Positions 1-11,867 of a stretch of DNA of 64,000 nt are shown piece after piece. Each line of letters begins with the position of its first letter. Positions within the stretch are counted from its first letter, which is position 1. The position numbers and the translations under genes were made by a program. Location of the stretch: contig NZ_CP066218.1 in the NCBI RefSeq assembly GCF_016313185.1, positions 5,518,001 through 5,582,000 of the forward strand. Reading direction: 5' to 3'. The notes under the pieces were generated by a model, which worked only from the letters and a program-made list of their open reading frames with translations, was not told the DNA's origin and did no database searches. The DNA comes from Mycolicibacterium baixiangningiae. GTDB lineage: Bacteria; Actinomycetota; Actinomycetes; Mycobacteriales; Mycobacteriaceae.

Positions 1-1287
1 GTTGTGGCGGTCGATGGCGGAATCGCAGTCGGCCTGCGACTGATTCGTCTGCTCCATGCAGACCCGCACGTTCGCCTCGTCGGGGTTCATCCCGGCAGGC
101 ACCGACGGGCTGTCGAATTCGCCCTGGTAATTCGACCAGATGGTCTGGTTGGTGTCAGTCAGCCGGGCGCAGTAGGCCGGGCTGCCGGTCGGGGTCACCC
201 CCGCCGCGCCCATCGTCGCGCAGTCCGCACCGACGACGACCACCGGCAGCGCAGGGGCCGCGGCCGTCGTGGTGGCCGCGTCGCGCTGGGTGAACCAGAA
301 CGCGCCCGCGGCTACGGCGGCCACCACTGCCACGCCCGCGGCGACCAGCAGCGGGCGCTTGGCACTCCAGGTGCGCGGTTTCACCGGCTTCGCGTGACGA
401 CCCAGGGCCGGCGCGCGGGACGCGACCGTCTCCATCGCGGCGTCGTCGGTGCCGATGCGGTGCTCGAGCGCACGCGCGAAGTCGATACACCGCTCGAAGC
501 GCTTCTCCGGCGACTTCGCCAGCGCCCGGCCGATCACCGGCCCGAGGCCGGCCAGTTCGGGACGAACGGTGCCGATCGCCGGCGGATCGGCGGTGAGGTG
601 GGCGCTGATCACGACAGCCGGATTCGAGTGCGTGAAAGGCGGTGTGCCGGTGAGCAATTGGTACGCGGTCGCGGCAAGCGCGTACTGGTCGGCGCGCCCG
701 TCGATCTGGTCACCGCGCAGCTGCTCGGGCGCGGCGTAGGCCACCGTGCCCACGGTCATGTTGGTGCCGGTCAGACCGCTGGCGTCGCCGGCTTGGCGGG
801 CGATCCCGAAGTCGGCGAGCATCACCCGCTCGTCGGGTGATCCCGGATCGGCGATGAGGATGTTCGCGGGTTTCACGTCGCGGTGGAAGAGGCTGCGCTG
901 GTGGGCATGGTCGAGCGCCGACGCGACCGCGGCGATGATGCGGACCACGACGTCGGGCGGCATGCCGTTGGGATAGCGCTGCGCGAGGAGCCGGGCCGCA
1001 TCGGTGCCCTGCACGTAATCCATCGAGATCCACAGCAGACCGTCATAGTCACCGCGATCGTGCACCGACACGATGTGGGGGTGCCACAGCGTGGCGGCGA
1101 GCTCGGCCTCACGGTGAAACCGCTGGCGGTACTCATCGTCGGCAGACACCGAGGCGGAGAGCACCTTCAACGCGTCATGGCGCGGCAGGCGCGGATGCTG
1201 CGCCAGGTAGACCTCGCCCATACCGCCCGCGCCCAGGGAGCGCACCACGGTGTATCCGGCGATCAGCTCCCCCTCCGCAAGCGGCAT
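1..1287 (-). CDS. Serine/threonine protein kinase, membrane-anchored (3' end outside window)
   Basis: A Hanks-type receptor kinase that phosphorylates Ser/Thr in response to a signal sensed outside the membrane. Reading down from the ATG at 1287 gives 429 codons that run off the left edge, so the C-terminus is missing. The Gly-rich loop GAGGMGEVY lies at residues 20-28, the likely ATP lysine at 41, HRDVKPAN at 135-142, DFG at 159-161, and APEQ follows. A single membrane helix rich in V and A sits near residues 305-325, followed by an outer domain with paired cysteines. Substrate and ligand cannot be read from the sequence. It lies next to the mycolate operon but is separated from the phosphoesterase by about 80 bp, so co-transcription is uncertain. 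Confidence 0.93.
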   Translation of the reverse strand, partial: MPLAEGELIAGYTVVRSLGAGGMGEVYLAQHPRLPRHDALKVLSASVSADDEYRQRFHREAELAATLWHPHIVSVHDRGDYDGLLWISMDYVQGTDAARLLAQRYPNGMPPDVVVRIIAAVASALDHAHQRSLFHRDVKPANILIADPGSPDERVMLADFGIARQAGDASGLTGTNMTVGTVAYAAPEQLRGDQIDGRADQYALAATAYQLLTGTPPFTHSNPAVVISAHLTADPPAIGTVRPELAGLGPVIGRALAKSPEKRFERCIDFARALEHRIGTDDAAMETVASRAPALGRHAKPVKPRTWSAKRPLLVAAGVAVVAAVAAGAFWFTQRDAATTTAAAPALPVVVVGADCATMGAAGVTPTGSPAYCARLTDTNQTIWSNYQGEFDSPSVPAGMNPDEANVRVCMEQTNQSQADCDSAIDRHN

Positions 1288-1368
1288 GGGCGAATACTAC
1301 GGGCCGGATGTGCCGCCGGTGTTCGGGCGGAGTGTCGGGTGCAGACACCCGCGCTCGCGGTCAGGGGG

Positions 1369-2577
1369 TCAGGCGCGGCGCAGGGTCAGCAGCGTGATCT
1401 CGCTGGGCGCGAACACCCGGAACGGCGGGCCCCAGAACCCGGTACCGCGGCTGGTGTAGAGCTGCGTCTTGTCGCCGTGGCGGCTCAGGCCGTGCACCAC
1501 CGGCTGCTCGAGCCGGACGAGGAGGTTGAACGGCCAGATCTGCCCGCCGTGGGTGTGGCCGGAGATCTGCAGGTCCACCTCGGCGCGCGCCGCATGGGTG
1601 ACCTGCTTGGGCTGATGCGCCAGGAGCAGCACCGGCAGCGTGCGGTCGGCGCCGGCGAGCGCGGCCTCGAGGTTGGCACCGTGCCCGTGCACCCCGGACG
1701 CCTTCGCGGTGGCGTCGTCCACCCCGGCGACGACGAGCCGGTCACCCCCGCGCTCGACGACGATGTGCCGGTTGTGCAGCGCGTCCCAGCCGATGCTCTC
1801 CATGTAGTCGAGCCAGCCCTGCGCCTCGCTGAAGTACTCGTGGTTGCCGGTGACGTAGACGCGGGCCGAGGCAGCCTCGACGGAGGCCAGCGGGCCGGCC
1901 TGGTCCAGGCGTTGGTCGACGGTGCCGTCGGCGATGTCACCGACGTGGCAGACGACGTCGGCGGCGAGATCGTTGACGCGCTTCACCACCGCCGCCGACC
2001 AGCGGGCGCGGTCGATGGGCCCGTAGTGCGTATCGGTGATCATGGCGACGCGCAGGCCGTCGAGCCCGCGACAGAGTCCGGCGATGCCGATGTCGACGCT
2101 CTTTATCCGCGGCACCCGCATCGCCTCGGCGTAGCCCCACACCAGCAGCACGGCCACCACGGCGACGACCGTGACGGCGACCGCCCGTCCCCGCACCGGA
2201 TCGTCGACGCCCGCGAGGAACAGGGCCAGCCGCAGGACGTGGCCGAGCACCGACCACACGAACAGCACCCAGGCCACACCCAGCAGCGCGTCCGCCGCGG
2301 CGGAGAGCCAGTCGGGGCGGCTACGGCCAGGGCCACGGCCCACCAGCATCATCGCCGGCAGCGCGACGAAGGCCGCCGCGAACAAAGCCGTGCCGGCGAC
2401 CACGACCGGTGTCGGCCAGGCCGTGCCGGCGAGCAACAGCGTCCACCACGGCACGCCGAAGAGGAGCAGCAGGATGGCCGACACGATCGCGGTGCGGCGC
2501 CATCTCCCGCGGGATCGGCGCGGCGGGGTGTCGACCGCCTCTCCCCGGCGGTCCGTCGTCATGTCCTCATTGCGCAT
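1369..2577 (-). CDS. Membrane metallophosphoesterase (calcineurin-like, YkuE/YaeI type)
   Basis: Predicted phosphoesterase of about 402 aa. The N-terminal part (residues 25-150) holds four or five hydrophobic helices; the rest is a dinuclear metal phosphoesterase domain with DTH, GDIADG, GNHEY and SGHTHGG in the order expected of the family. The substrate is unknown; relatives act on lipid-linked or UDP-linked phosphates. The reading frame stays open upstream into accD4, but that part is only the complement of accD4. I take the ATG at 2577 (an in-frame ATG at 2562 is the alternative). It starts about 30 bp after accD4 on the same strand, so it is probably the last gene of the mycolate operon. 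Confidence 0.88.
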   Translation of the reverse strand: MRNEDMTTDRRGEAVDTPPRRSRGRWRRTAIVSAILLLLFGVPWWTLLLAGTAWPTPVVVAGTALFAAAFVALPAMMLVGRGPGRSRPDWLSAAADALLGVAWVLFVWSVLGHVLRLALFLAGVDDPVRGRAVAVTVVAVVAVLLVWGYAEAMRVPRIKSVDIGIAGLCRGLDGLRVAMITDTHYGPIDRARWSAAVVKRVNDLAADVVCHVGDIADGTVDQRLDQAGPLASVEAASARVYVTGNHEYFSEAQGWLDYMESIGWDALHNRHIVVERGGDRLVVAGVDDATAKASGVHGHGANLEAALAGADRTLPVLLLAHQPKQVTHAARAEVDLQISGHTHGGQIWPFNLLVRLEQPVVHGLSRHGDKTQLYTSRGTGFWGPPFRVFAPSEITLLTLRRA

Positions 2578-2608
2578 AGGAACCGACGGTACCGACCGTT
2601 CGCGCGGT

Positions 2609-4159
2609 CTAGATCGGGATGAGGCCGTGCTTGCGCTGCACGCGCTGGATCTGCTTGTCCCGCAACAGACGCATCGCGCTGCGCAGCTTGAGCCGCGTCT
2701 CGTGCGGTTCGATGACCGCGTCGACGTACCCGCGCTCGGCCGCCACGTACGGGGTCGCCATATCGCGGTTGTAGCCCTCGATGAACTGCCGCCGGATCTC
2801 CTGCACCTCCGGCGCATTCGGATCGGGGAACCGCTTGACGATCAGCTGCGCCGCACCCTCGGCGCCGATCACCGCGATGCGCGCGGTCGGCCAGAGGAAG
2901 TTGAAGTCCGACGTCAGCTGCTTGGACCCCATGACCGCGTACGCGCCGCCGTAGGACTTGCGCACGGTGATCGTCACCTTCGGCACATCGGCCTCGACGA
3001 CGGAGTAGAGGAACCGGCCACCACGCTTGATGATGCCGTTCTTCTCCTGCTCGACACCCGGCAGGAAGCCGGGGGTGTCGACGACGAACACCAGCGGGAT
3101 GTTGAACGAATCGCAGAACCGCACGAACCGCGCCGCCTTGTCGGAGGCCTCGTTGTCGATCGCCCCCGACATGTGCATCGGCTGGTTGGCGATGACGCCC
3201 ACCGGGCGGCCGTCAACGCGGGCGTAGCCGGTGATCATCGCCTGGCCGGCCTGGGCCGCCACTTCGAGGAAGTCGCCGTCGTCGAAGATCCGCAGCAGGA
3301 TCTCGTGCATGTCGTAGGCCGTGTTGTCGCTGTCCGGCACGATCGAGTCGAGCTCGAGATCGTGCGGGGTGACCTCCGGCTCGAGGCCGGGGTTGACGAT
3401 CGGCGGGTCGTCGAAGGTGTTGGCCGGCAGGAAGCCCAGGTACTCGCGGACGTAGGAGAACGCGTCCTTCTCCGAGTCGACGACGGTGTGGATGTTGCCG
3501 TACTTGGCCTGCGCGTCGGCGCCGCCGAGCTCGTCGAGGCTGACGTCCTCACCGGTCACGTCCTTGATGACGTCGGGGCCGGTGACGAACATGTAGCCCT
3601 GGTCGCGGACCGCGACGATGAGGTCGGTCTGGATCGGCGAGTACACCGCACCGCCCGCGCACTTGCCGAGGATGATCGAGACCTGCGGGACCAGACCGCT
3701 CAGCAGCTCGTGCCGGCGACCCAGTTCGGCGTACCAGGCCAGCGACGTCGCCAGGTCCTGGATGCGCGCACCGCCGGAGTCGTTGATGCCGACGATCGGG
3801 CAGCCGACCATGGCCACCCACTCCATCAGCCGGGACACCTTGCGGCCGAACATCTCCCCGACCGATCCCCCGAACACCGTCTGGTCGTGGCTGAACACGC
3901 CGACCGGACGCCCGTCGATGGTGCCGTGGCCGGTCACCACACCGTCGCCGAACAGCGCGTTCGGATCGCCCGGGGTGCGGGCGAGTGCGCCGATCTCCAG
4001 GAAGCTGCCCGGGTCGAGCAGCGCGTGGATCCGCGCGCGCGGGCTCGGGATGCCCTTGGCGTCACGTTTGGCGGCGGCCTTTTCACCACCGGGTTCCTTT
4101 GCGAGCTCCAGCTTCTCGCGGAGTTCGGCGAGCTGTCCTGCGGTGGTCCGTCCGGTCAC
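2609..4159 (-). CDS. accD4: Acyl-CoA carboxylase carboxyltransferase subunit AccD4
   Basis: Carboxyltransferase beta subunit of the long-chain acyl-CoA carboxylase that makes the alpha-carboxylated fatty acyl unit condensed by Pks13. The 516 aa (M. tuberculosis AccD4 is nearly the same) show the crotonase-like double fold, with the Gly-rich GGARIQDL and [11 protein letters not shown] in the N half and [10 protein letters not shown] and GAEGAAQL in the C half. The start is GTG at 4159, only 5 bp after the pks13 stop, with a purine-rich GGGGAAG upstream inside the end of pks13. The order fadD32-pks13-accD4 is the hallmark of the mycolic acid condensation operon and fixes the identity. Confidence 0.97.
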   Translation of the reverse strand: MTGRTTAGQLAELREKLELAKEPGGEKAAAKRDAKGIPSPRARIHALLDPGSFLEIGALARTPGDPNALFGDGVVTGHGTIDGRPVGVFSHDQTVFGGSVGEMFGRKVSRLMEWVAMVGCPIVGINDSGGARIQDLATSLAWYAELGRRHELLSGLVPQVSIILGKCAGGAVYSPIQTDLIVAVRDQGYMFVTGPDVIKDVTGEDVSLDELGGADAQAKYGNIHTVVDSEKDAFSYVREYLGFLPANTFDDPPIVNPGLEPEVTPHDLELDSIVPDSDNTAYDMHEILLRIFDDGDFLEVAAQAGQAMITGYARVDGRPVGVIANQPMHMSGAIDNEASDKAARFVRFCDSFNIPLVFVVDTPGFLPGVEQEKNGIIKRGGRFLYSVVEADVPKVTITVRKSYGGAYAVMGSKQLTSDFNFLWPTARIAVIGAEGAAQLIVKRFPDPNAPEVQEIRRQFIEGYNRDMATPYVAAERGYVDAVIEPHETRLKLRSAMRLLRDKQIQRVQRKHGLIPI

Positions 4160-4164
4160 TTGCT

Positions 4165-7100
4165 CTACTTCCCCTGGGCCTCGATACGGTTGATCGCTTC
4201 GCTCATATGCGCACCGACCTTCGCGATGTACGGCTCGTCGATCGCCTGGATGTGCTCACCGCCGATCGGGACCACTTCCAGCTCCGAAACATACTCACCC
4301 CAGCCGCCGTCGGGTTGGCGGGTGGCGTATCGCGGTTCGAAGTAGATGGCGTCGTCGTGGTAGCGGTCGGCCATGTAGAGGGTGACGTGCCCGTCGTAGG
4401 GCTTGATCTCGGCGGTGTCGATCATCCGGTTGTCCAGATACGACGTGCGCTGATGCTCGATGATTCCGCCAGGGATCTGCACGCCGCTGGCCGCGACAGC
4501 CTCCATCACGAACCTCACCTGACCCTCGTCGTCGAGGTTCTCGAGCTCGTCGTAGGGGATCTCGGGAATCTGCACGTTGAAGGTGCGCTCGGCGAACCGG
4601 GCGTACCGCTCCCAACGGGCGCGGGTCTCCTCCTTGGTCTGCGGGACCTCTTCGCCGGCGCGCACCGCGTCAATCAGGCCCACGAACCGCACGTCGGCGC
4701 CGGCCTGCTTGAGCCCGATGGCGCACGCGTAGGCCAGCACCCCGCCCAGCGACCAGCCGGTCAGCACGAACGGCTTGTCGCCGTTGAGCTCCAGCAGCTT
4801 CGGCACGTACTCGGCCGCCCGCTCCTGCACCGAACCCTCGACCCGCTCGATGCCGTAGACCGGGGTGTCGGCGGGCAACCGGTTGATCAGCGGTTCGTAG
4901 ACCACCGTCGACCCGCCGGCCGGGTGGAACACGAACACCGGCACACGGTTCGACCCCTCCTGCGGTGCGCGCAGCACACGCACGAACCCGTCGACCTTGC
5001 CGGCCTCGAGGTGGTCGCGCACCGTGGTGGCCAGCTCCTCGACGGTCGTGGCGCCCGCCACGTCCTCGGCGGTGATGGTGCCTTCGGCGCGCTCGGTCAA
5101 CCGCGCGGCCATCTTCGCCGCCGTGGCCGCGTCGATCTCCGGCAGCGGGTTGAAGATGCCGCCCGGCGACTTACCGGTGACGATCGCCCACGTCGCGAAC
5201 GTGACGCGCTCGGCGGCGTCGCGCGGCGGGACATCGGCGCCCAGCGCCTCGGTGACGGCCTCCTGGGTCAGCACCTGCGCGGCCATCTTGGCGGCCGACG
5301 CCTTCTCCGGAGCCGCGGCGGTCGGTCCCGACGGATCCGTCGGCGGCGCCGGGATGTTCGCGACCGGAGCGGCTCCGGCCGCGACATCGGGCCCAGGACC
5401 CGACGGATCCGTCGGCGGCGCCGGGATCGAATCGTCCTGCGTGCTCGGTTCGGCCTGCGGATCCGGCACCGGCGTCGTCGCCGTCGTCAGGTTCGCCCCG
5501 GACAGCACCGCAGCCTGTTCGGCGGCCTGTTCTGAGGCCTGTTCTGAGGCCTGTTCGGAGCCCAGCGGATGTCCCGCGGCGGCCAGCTTCTCCTCGAGCT
5601 CGGCGACTGTGGACGCCCCGCCCATCAGCTCGGCCTGTTCGGCGGCGATCTCCTCGGCCGTCTTACCCTTCTGCGCCTCGGCCAGCTGGTCGACCTCGTC
5701 ACGGTGGTCGATCGCATACTGGATGAGCTGCTCGACGGCGTACAGGTTGGCGTCGCGCACCGCGGTCAGCTGGATGGGCGGCAGGTCGAAGTCGTATTCG
5801 ACGCGGTTCTTGATCCGCACCGCCATCAGGGAATCCAGGCCGAGTTCGATCAGCGGCACCTCCCACGGCAGGTCTTCGGGCTCGTAACCCATCGCGCTGC
5901 CGACGATCAGCCCCAGCCGGTCGCGCACCGCCTCGCCGGAGTCCGGCGACCATTTACCCAGCCCCGCGCCGAGATTGGCGCCCTGGGTCAGGTTGTCGGA
6001 CAGGATCGCCGCATCGTCGTCGTCGGGTTCGGCGGGAGCCAGCGAATCCGTCTGCGCGGCAACGGTTCCCGTCGCCACCGCGGCGGGCAGAGCCACCGCC
6101 TGGCCGCCGCGCGTGACGATGGCGTCGTAGACGAGCGTGAACGATTCGTCGATACGGGCGTGCACCTGCACCGAGGCGCCACCCGGATGACGGGTCAGCG
6201 TGGTCACCAGGCGGGCGCCGTCACCGGGCACCGCGCGCTGCTCGGCCGCCGTCACCGCCGCGTCCGGGAACACCTGTGAGGCAGCGGCTTTCACCAGACC
6301 CGCCAGATCGGTGGCACCGCGCGGCGCGAACTCCCACACGTGCCTGCCGTCCGGGGTGGCGACGTGGCTGCCCGGCAGGACGCCGGCGTTGTCCCCGCTG
6401 AAGCGCACGTCGAGCCAGTGCGGTTTGCGGCGGAACCGGGTCGGCGGGACGTTCGCGTAGTCCAGCGCCCCGGCCAGCCCGCGGGAGCGCCGCGGGAACA
6501 GCGTGCGGATGTCCAGGTCGTGGCCGTGGACGAACAGCTGCGCCATCGCGGCGGTCATCGAGTCGACCTCGTCCTGCTTACGGGCCAGGGTCGCGATGAG
6601 CTGGCCATCATGGAGCCCAGCGCTGGCCGTCGTCAGCCCGACCTGCATGAGCGCCACCGGATTCGGGGCCAGCTCCAGGAACGTGGTGTGCCCGTTGTCG
6701 ACGGCGTTGCGGATGCCGTGGGTGAAGTAGACGCTGTGGCGCAGCCCCTTCTTCCAGTAGTCCACGTCGTGGATCGGGTCCGAACCGGGCCGCAGGTACT
6801 TACCCTCGTGCACCGTCGAGTAGTAGCCGACCTGCAGCGGATGCGGTGTGATGCCGACGAGCTCGGCGGCGAGCTCACCGAGCAGCGGATCCATCTGCGA
6901 GGTGTGGCTGGCGCCCTTGGTCTGGAACTTGCGGGCGAACTTGCCCTCCTTCTCGGCCCGTTCGATGATCGCGTCCACCTGCTCGGGCGGACCACCGATC
7001 ACGGTCTGGGTCGGGGCGGCGTACACGCACACCTCGAGGTCGGGATAGTCGGAGAACACCGTCTTGATCTCGTCGGCGGAGTACTCCACCAGCGCCATCA

Positions 7101-9696
7101 GCCGGATGTACTCACCGAACAGCATCGCCTCGCCCTCACCCATGAGGTGGCTGCGCGAGCAGATCGTGCGGGTGGCGTCCTCCAGGGACAGGCCGCCGGC
7201 GAAGTACGCCGCCGCGGCCTCACCGAGCGACTGGCCGATGACCGCACCCGGCTTGGCGCCGTGATGCTTGAGCAGTTCGCCGAGCGCCACCTGGATCCCG
7301 AAGATCGTGATCTGAGTGGTCTCGATGCCGTAGTCCTGCGAATCGTCGAGGATCAGCTCGACGATCGAGTAGCCGCGCTCGTCCTGAACGTAGGAGTCGA
7401 CCTTGTTGATCCACTCGGCGAACACCTCGTTGCGCAGGTAGAGGCTCTTACCCATCTTGCGGTGCTGGGCGCCGAATCCGGCGAGCACCCACACCGGACC
7501 GTTGGTGACGGGTCCGTCGGCGCTGTAGACGTTCGGGCTCTGCTTACCCTCGGCGAGCGCGCGCAGACCCTTGATCGCCTCGTCGTGGTCGCGGGCCATC
7601 ACCACCGCGCGGGAGCGGCCGTGATTGCGCCGGGACAGCGTGCGCCCGATCGACTCCAGCGACGACGCCCTGCCCTCTTCGCTCTCCATCCAGTCGGCCA
7701 GCTCGGCGGCGGCGGCGCGTTTGCGCGAGGTCAGGAATGCCGAAACCGCCAGCGGCACAAGCGGAGCGGTCTCTTCCTGGGCGGCGAGCTCTTCGCGGGC
7801 CACCTCGAGCAGGCGCAGCGCCTCGTCGGTCAGGCCCGGCAGCTCGTAGGTGTCCTCGACGGCGGCCGCGGGACGGTCGAGACCGTCGTCGTCATCGTCA
7901 TCAGAGGTGACGAACTCGCCGTATTCGTCCATCCGCACCCCGCCCACGAACACGGCGGGCTTGTTCGGCTCGGCGGTCACCTCGACCACCTGCTCGGGTT
8001 CGGGTTCGACCAGATCGCTGGGCAGCACCTCACGCAGCACCACGTGCGCGTTGGCGCCGCCGAAGCCGAAGCCGGACACACCCGCGATCGCGTGCCCGCT
8101 GTAGCGCGGCCAGTCGGAGACGGTGTCGTTGACCTTCAGCCGCACCGCGGGGAAGTCGATGTAGGGGTTCGGGCCGGTGTAGTTGATCGACGGGGGCAGC
8201 TTGTCGTTGCGCAGCGACAGCGCCACCTTCGCCAGGCTGGCCGCGCCGGCCGCCGACTCGAGGTGGCCCACATTGGATTTCACCGCACCCAGCAGCGCGG
8301 GTTTCTCGGCGGGCCGGTTGCGCCCGACCACCCGGCCGAGCGCATCGGCCTCGATCGGGTCACCGAGGATGGTGCCGGTGCCGTGCGCCTCGATGTAGTC
8401 GACGTCGCGCGGGTTGATGCCGGCGTCCTTGTAGGCCCTGCGCAGCACCTCGGCCTGCGCGTCCGGGTTCGGTGCCAGCAGGCCGTTGGACCGGCCGTCG
8501 TGGTTGACCGCGCTGCCCGCGATCACCGCGATGATCTCGTCACCGTCGCGCCGGGCGTCGGACAGGCGTTTGAGCACCAGCATGCCGGCGCCCTCGGACC
8601 GCGCGTAACCGTTGGCGTCCTCCGAGAACGACTTGATCCGGCCGTCCGGGGCGAGCACCCCGCCGACCTCGTCGAAACCGATCGTCACCAGCGGGGTGAT
8701 CAACGCGTTGACGCCACCGACCATCGCGACGTCGGCCTCACCGCTGCGCAGCGCCTGCACACCCTGGTGCGCGGCGACCAGCGAGCTCGAGCACGCGGTG
8801 TCGATGGCCATCGACGGCCCGCGGAAGTCGAAGAAGTACGAGACCCGGTTGGCGATGATCGAGCTGGTGGTGCCGGTGATCGCATACGGGTGCGCGACGG
8901 CCGGGTCGGCCACGGACATGAAGCTGTAGTCGTTGTTCGACGCGCCGATGTAGACGCCGACGCGCCCACCGCGCAGGCTCGACGCCGGGATGCGGGCGTG
9001 TTCGAGCGCCTCCCAGGTCAGTTCCAGCGCCATCCGCTGCTGCGGATCGATGTTGTCGGCCTCCATCTTCGACAGTGCGAAGAATTCGGCGTCGAAACCC
9101 TTGATGTCCTTGAGATAGCCGCCCCGGGTGGCCGCCTTGGCGACACGCTCGGCGATCCGCGGCTCGCCGAGGAACTCCTCCCATCGGCCCTCGGGAAGGT
9201 CGGTGATGGCGTCGCGGCCCTCGAGCAGCGCCTCCCACATCTGGTCCGGGGTGTTCATATCGCCGGGGAACCGGGTCGCGATCCCGATGATCGCTATGTC
9301 CATGTCGACGGACTCGAGGCGCGGGTCCCGGCTCCAGTCGGCGCCGTCGTCGGAGTGGTCGACCTCGGGCTCACCCTCGACGATCACCGTCGCCAGCGAT
9401 TCGATGGTCGGATTCCGGAACACCACCGTCGCGGTCAGCGTGACACCGGTGAGGTCCTCGATGTCGCTGGCCATGGCGACCGCGTCGCGCGAGGACAGGC
9501 CGAGCTCCACCATCGGCGTCGACTCGGCGATGCCGTCGGCCTTCTGGCCGGTGGCGTTCGCGATCCAGTTGCGCAGCCATTCGCGCATCTCGGCGACGGT
9601 CATGTCGACCTGCGCCGGGCGCAGCGCGCCGCCCTCCCCCTGGGCGACGACCGGCTGGTTCTCGACGGAGGGCGAATTGTTCGGTGTTTCAGACAT
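4165..9696 (-). CDS. pks13: Polyketide synthase Pks13, mycolic acid condensase
   Basis: Condenses the meromycoloyl chain (loaded by FadD32) with the carboxylated alpha chain to form the mycolic beta-ketoester. Residues counted from the ATG at 9696: N-terminal ACP with ELGLSS (Ser about 69), ketosynthase with DTACSSS (Cys about 302) and His about 438 and 478, acyltransferase GQSLG (Ser about 823), second ACP ELGLDSL (Ser about 1289), and thioesterase GWSLGG (Ser about 1649). Length is about 1843 aa, longer than the M. tuberculosis protein (about 1733), mainly through a linker between the second ACP and the thioesterase that carries SEQA repeats and a duplicated [12 protein letters not shown] prefer 9696 to the ATG at 9702 because GAAAGAG then lies six bases upstream. 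Confidence 0.98.
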   Translation of the reverse strand: MSETPNNSPSVENQPVVAQGEGGALRPAQVDMTVAEMREWLRNWIANATGQKADGIAESTPMVELGLSSRDAVAMASDIEDLTGVTLTATVVFRNPTIESLATVIVEGEPEVDHSDDGADWSRDPRLESVDMDIAIIGIATRFPGDMNTPDQMWEALLEGRDAITDLPEGRWEEFLGEPRIAERVAKAATRGGYLKDIKGFDAEFFALSKMEADNIDPQQRMALELTWEALEHARIPASSLRGGRVGVYIGASNNDYSFMSVADPAVAHPYAITGTTSSIIANRVSYFFDFRGPSMAIDTACSSSLVAAHQGVQALRSGEADVAMVGGVNALITPLVTIGFDEVGGVLAPDGRIKSFSEDANGYARSEGAGMLVLKRLSDARRDGDEIIAVIAGSAVNHDGRSNGLLAPNPDAQAEVLRRAYKDAGINPRDVDYIEAHGTGTILGDPIEADALGRVVGRNRPAEKPALLGAVKSNVGHLESAAGAASLAKVALSLRNDKLPPSINYTGPNPYIDFPAVRLKVNDTVSDWPRYSGHAIAGVSGFGFGGANAHVVLREVLPSDLVEPEPEQVVEVTAEPNKPAVFVGGVRMDEYGEFVTSDDDDDDGLDRPAAAVEDTYELPGLTDEALRLLEVAREELAAQEETAPLVPLAVSAFLTSRKRAAAAELADWMESEEGRASSLESIGRTLSRRNHGRSRAVVMARDHDEAIKGLRALAEGKQSPNVYSADGPVTNGPVWVLAGFGAQHRKMGKSLYLRNEVFAEWINKVDSYVQDERGYSIVELILDDSQDYGIETTQITIFGIQVALGELLKHHGAKPGAVIGQSLGEAAAAYFAGGLSLEDATRTICSRSHLMGEGEAMLFGEYIRLMALVEYSADEIKTVFSDYPDLEVCVYAAPTQTVIGGPPEQVDAIIERAEKEGKFARKFQTKGASHTSQMDPLLGELAAELVGITPHPLQVGYYSTVHEGKYLRPGSDPIHDVDYWKKGLRHSVYFTHGIRNAVDNGHTTFLELAPNPVALMQVGLTTASAGLHDGQLIATLARKQDEVDSMTAAMAQLFVHGHDLDIRTLFPRRSRGLAGALDYANVPPTRFRRKPHWLDVRFSGDNAGVLPGSHVATPDGRHVWEFAPRGATDLAGLVKAAASQVFPDAAVTAAEQRAVPGDGARLVTTLTRHPGGASVQVHARIDESFTLVYDAIVTRGGQAVALPAAVATGTVAAQTDSLAPAEPDDDDAAILSDNLTQGANLGAGLGKWSPDSGEAVRDRLGLIVGSAMGYEPEDLPWEVPLIELGLDSLMAVRIKNRVEYDFDLPPIQLTAVRDANLYAVEQLIQYAIDHRDEVDQLAEAQKGKTAEEIAAEQAELMGGASTVAELEEKLAAAGHPLGSEQASEQASEQAAEQAAVLSGANLTTATTPVPDPQAEPSTQDDSIPAPPTDPSGPGPDVAAGAAPVANIPAPPTDPSGPTAAAPEKASAAKMAAQVLTQEAVTEALGADVPPRDAAERVTFATWAIVTGKSPGGIFNPLPEIDAATAAKMAARLTERAEGTITAEDVAGATTVEELATTVRDHLEAGKVDGFVRVLRAPQEGSNRVPVFVFHPAGGSTVVYEPLINRLPADTPVYGIERVEGSVQERAAEYVPKLLELNGDKPFVLTGWSLGGVLAYACAIGLKQAGADVRFVGLIDAVRAGEEVPQTKEETRARWERYARFAERTFNVQIPEIPYDELENLDDEGQVRFVMEAVAASGVQIPGGIIEHQRTSYLDNRMIDTAEIKPYDGHVTLYMADRYHDDAIYFEPRYATRQPDGGWGEYVSELEVVPIGGEHIQAIDEPYIAKVGAHMSEAINRIEAQGK
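5327..5427. repeat. 29-bp direct repeat in the pks13 linker
   Basis: An identical 29-nt block occurs at 5327-5355 and 5399-5427, offset by 72 bp (24 codons), so the frame is kept. It encodes [11 protein letters not shown] twice in the disordered linker between the second ACP and the thioesterase. Just upstream in the gene (about 5515-5560) is a 12-nt repeat encoding SEQA units. Confidence 0.9.
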
Positions 9697-9739
9697 GTTC
9701 ATCTCTTTCGCCGCCCGCGGCGGTGTGTGGGGAAAAGCG

Positions 9740-11629
9740 TCAGTCCGTCTCGTCCGGGAAGGCGTTGGCGACCTTCCCGCTGCGGAGGCTGCCGTCGAGG
9801 TAGGCCGACCGGCACGCGCGGCGGCCGATCTTGCCGCTCGACGTGCGCGGGATCGCTCCGGCCGGGGTCAGCAGGACGTCGCGCACGGTGACGCCGTGGC
9901 GCACCGCGATCGAGGCGCGGATGTCGTCGGCGATGGGGCCCATGTCCAGCTTGTGCGCACCCGGTGCCCGCTCGCCGACGATCACGAGCTGTTCGGAGGT
10001 GTCGTCGGGGTCGCGCTTGAGACCCGCGTGGGCGTTCTCGAACACGTCATCGGGGAGCTGGTTGGCCGGCACCGAGAACGCGGCGACGAACCCTGTGCGC
10101 AGGGCCTTGGTGGCCTCCTGCGCCGAGTACTCGAGGTCCTGCGGATAGTGGTTGCGGCCGTCGATGATCACCAGGTCCTTCACGCGGCCGGTGATGTAGA
10201 GGTCGCCCCCGTGGTAGGCGCCGTAGTCACCGGTGCGCACCCACATCGCGTCGTCGGCCGCCCCTTCGGCGTGGCTCGGGCTGGTCCGCGATTTGAGGAT
10301 GTTGCGGAAGGTGGCCTGGGTTTCCTCTTCCTTGCCCCAGTACCCGGTGCCCATGTTCTGCCCGGAGATCCAGATCTCGCCGATCTGGCCGTCGGGCAGC
10401 TCGGTGGCGCTGTCGTTGTCGACGATCACCGCCCACTCCGCGATCCCGACCTTGCCCGCCGACGCCTGCGCGACGGCCTTGGGCGAATCCGGCGGCACCT
10501 CGACGAAGCGGTGGCTGTTCAACTCGTCGCGGTCGACGGTGATGATCTTCGGCGACTCGTTGACCGGGGTCGTCGACACGAACAGCGTGGCCTCGGCCAG
10601 ACCGTAGGACGGTTTGATGGCCTGCGGCTTGAACCCGTACGGACCGAACGCCTCGTTGAAGTTGCGCACGGTGGCCGCGGAGATCGGCTCGCTGCCGTTG
10701 AGCAGCGCCTTCACGCAGGACAGATCCAGCGGCGGCTCACCGTCCTTGGGCAGACCGCGGGCGGCGGCGTGGTCGAACGCGAAGTTGGGCGCAACGGAGA
10801 TGACGCCGCCGGTATCGCCTTCCTTGCGCGCCATCTCGCGGATCCAGCGACCGGGCCTGCGGACGAACGCGGCGGGCGTCATGAACGAGATGTAGTGACC
10901 GATCACCACCGGCAAAAGCACGGTGATCAGGCCCATGTCGTGGAAGAACGGCAGCCAGGACAACCCCCGGTCGCCTTCCTCCGCCTCGAGCGCCTCGATC
11001 ACCTGGACGACGTTGGTGGCCAGGTTCAGGTGGGTGATCTGCACACCGGTCGGGATGCGGGTCGACCCGGAGGTGTACTGCAGATAGGCGATGGTCTCCT
11101 GGGTGATGTCGACCGGTTCCCAGGTGGACCCGACCTCGTCGGGCACCGCGTCGACGGCGATGACACGCGGCCGCTGGTTGGCCGGCCGGGTGCGGAAGAA
11201 CTTGCGCACACCCTCGGCGGCCTCGGTGGTGGTCAGGATCGCCGCCGGGGTGCAGTCGTCGAGGACGGCGTGCAGGCGTCCGACGTGGCCGGGCTCGTTC
11301 GGATCGAACAGCGGTACGGCGATACGGCCCGAGTACAGCGTGCCGAAGAACGCGACGAGGTAGTCGAGGTTCTGCGGGCACAGGATCGCGACGCGGTCAC
11401 CCGGCTGGGTCACCTGCTGCAGGCGCGCGCCGATCGCGCGGTTGCGGGCGCCGAAGTCGGCCCAGCTCAGGTCGCGCTCGACGCCGTCACGCTCGGTGGA
11501 GAAGTCGATGAACCGGTAGGCGAGCTTGTCCCCACGCACCTTCGCCCATCGTTCGACGTGACGCACCAGGTTCCCGTTGTCGGGGAACTTGATGAGACCG
11601 TCCTTGATGAACGGGTTGTGGAACGGCAT
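9740..11629 (-). CDS. fadD32: Long-chain fatty-acyl-AMP ligase FadD32
   Basis: Activates meromycolic acid as an acyl-adenylate and transfers it to the N-terminal ACP of Pks13. The protein (about 629 aa) carries the adenylate-forming motif YTSGSTRIP, then [19 protein letters not shown] and the C-terminal hinge, ending in a lysine-containing [11 protein letters not shown]. It aligns by eye along its whole length with M. tuberculosis FadD32. The ATG at 11629 is chosen because AGGAG lies 9 bases upstream; a GTG at 11635 is the alternative. It lies 43 bp before pks13 and its upstream gap (11630-11867) must hold the promoter of the fadD32-pks13-accD4 unit. Confidence 0.97.
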   Translation of the reverse strand: MPFHNPFIKDGLIKFPDNGNLVRHVERWAKVRGDKLAYRFIDFSTERDGVERDLSWADFGARNRAIGARLQQVTQPGDRVAILCPQNLDYLVAFFGTLYSGRIAVPLFDPNEPGHVGRLHAVLDDCTPAAILTTTEAAEGVRKFFRTRPANQRPRVIAVDAVPDEVGSTWEPVDITQETIAYLQYTSGSTRIPTGVQITHLNLATNVVQVIEALEAEEGDRGLSWLPFFHDMGLITVLLPVVIGHYISFMTPAAFVRRPGRWIREMARKEGDTGGVISVAPNFAFDHAAARGLPKDGEPPLDLSCVKALLNGSEPISAATVRNFNEAFGPYGFKPQAIKPSYGLAEATLFVSTTPVNESPKIITVDRDELNSHRFVEVPPDSPKAVAQASAGKVGIAEWAVIVDNDSATELPDGQIGEIWISGQNMGTGYWGKEEETQATFRNILKSRTSPSHAEGAADDAMWVRTGDYGAYHGGDLYITGRVKDLVIIDGRNHYPQDLEYSAQEATKALRTGFVAAFSVPANQLPDDVFENAHAGLKRDPDDTSEQLVIVGERAPGAHKLDMGPIADDIRASIAVRHGVTVRDVLLTPAGAIPRTSSGKIGRRACRSAYLDGSLRSGKVANAFPDETD

Positions 11630-11832
11630 TTTCACTCTCTCCTGTCAAAGCACTTCGGGTCGCACGGGCCTCGAAGTCTTCGTTTTTTGTACCGACGGGA
11701 CGCTGCAGCCTCTCTGAAGGACCGCGCGAACACCAAACGCCCAAGATGCTACTCGGGTGCGGGTCCGCGGCGGGCTCGACGCTGCGCGCCGACCGTGGGT
11801 CTTCGTCTTAGTTTTCTCTTAATGTTAAGTGA

Positions 11833-11846
11833 CCGGTGGGCACCGG
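11833..11846 (-). terminator. Hairpin downstream of culp6
   Basis: CCGGTG and CACCGG are separated by two bases, 22 bp after the culp6 stop. On the minus strand the hairpin is followed by an A-rich, not T-rich, tract, so it is at best an I-shaped terminator. It splits culp6 from the fadD32 promoter region. Confidence 0.4.
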
Positions 11847-11867
11847 CCAAATCAACTTGGTCACGTG

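Noticed and set aside
883..2622. Long plus-strand frame across the kinase and phosphoesterase genes
   Set aside because: Covers two minus-strand genes with clear domains; composition is that of a complementary shadow.
6340..9891. Very long open frame opposite pks13 (and a similar one opposite fadD32)
   Set aside because: It is rich in Arg, Val, Gly, His and has no family motif; it is the usual by-product of GC-rich third positions in the true gene.
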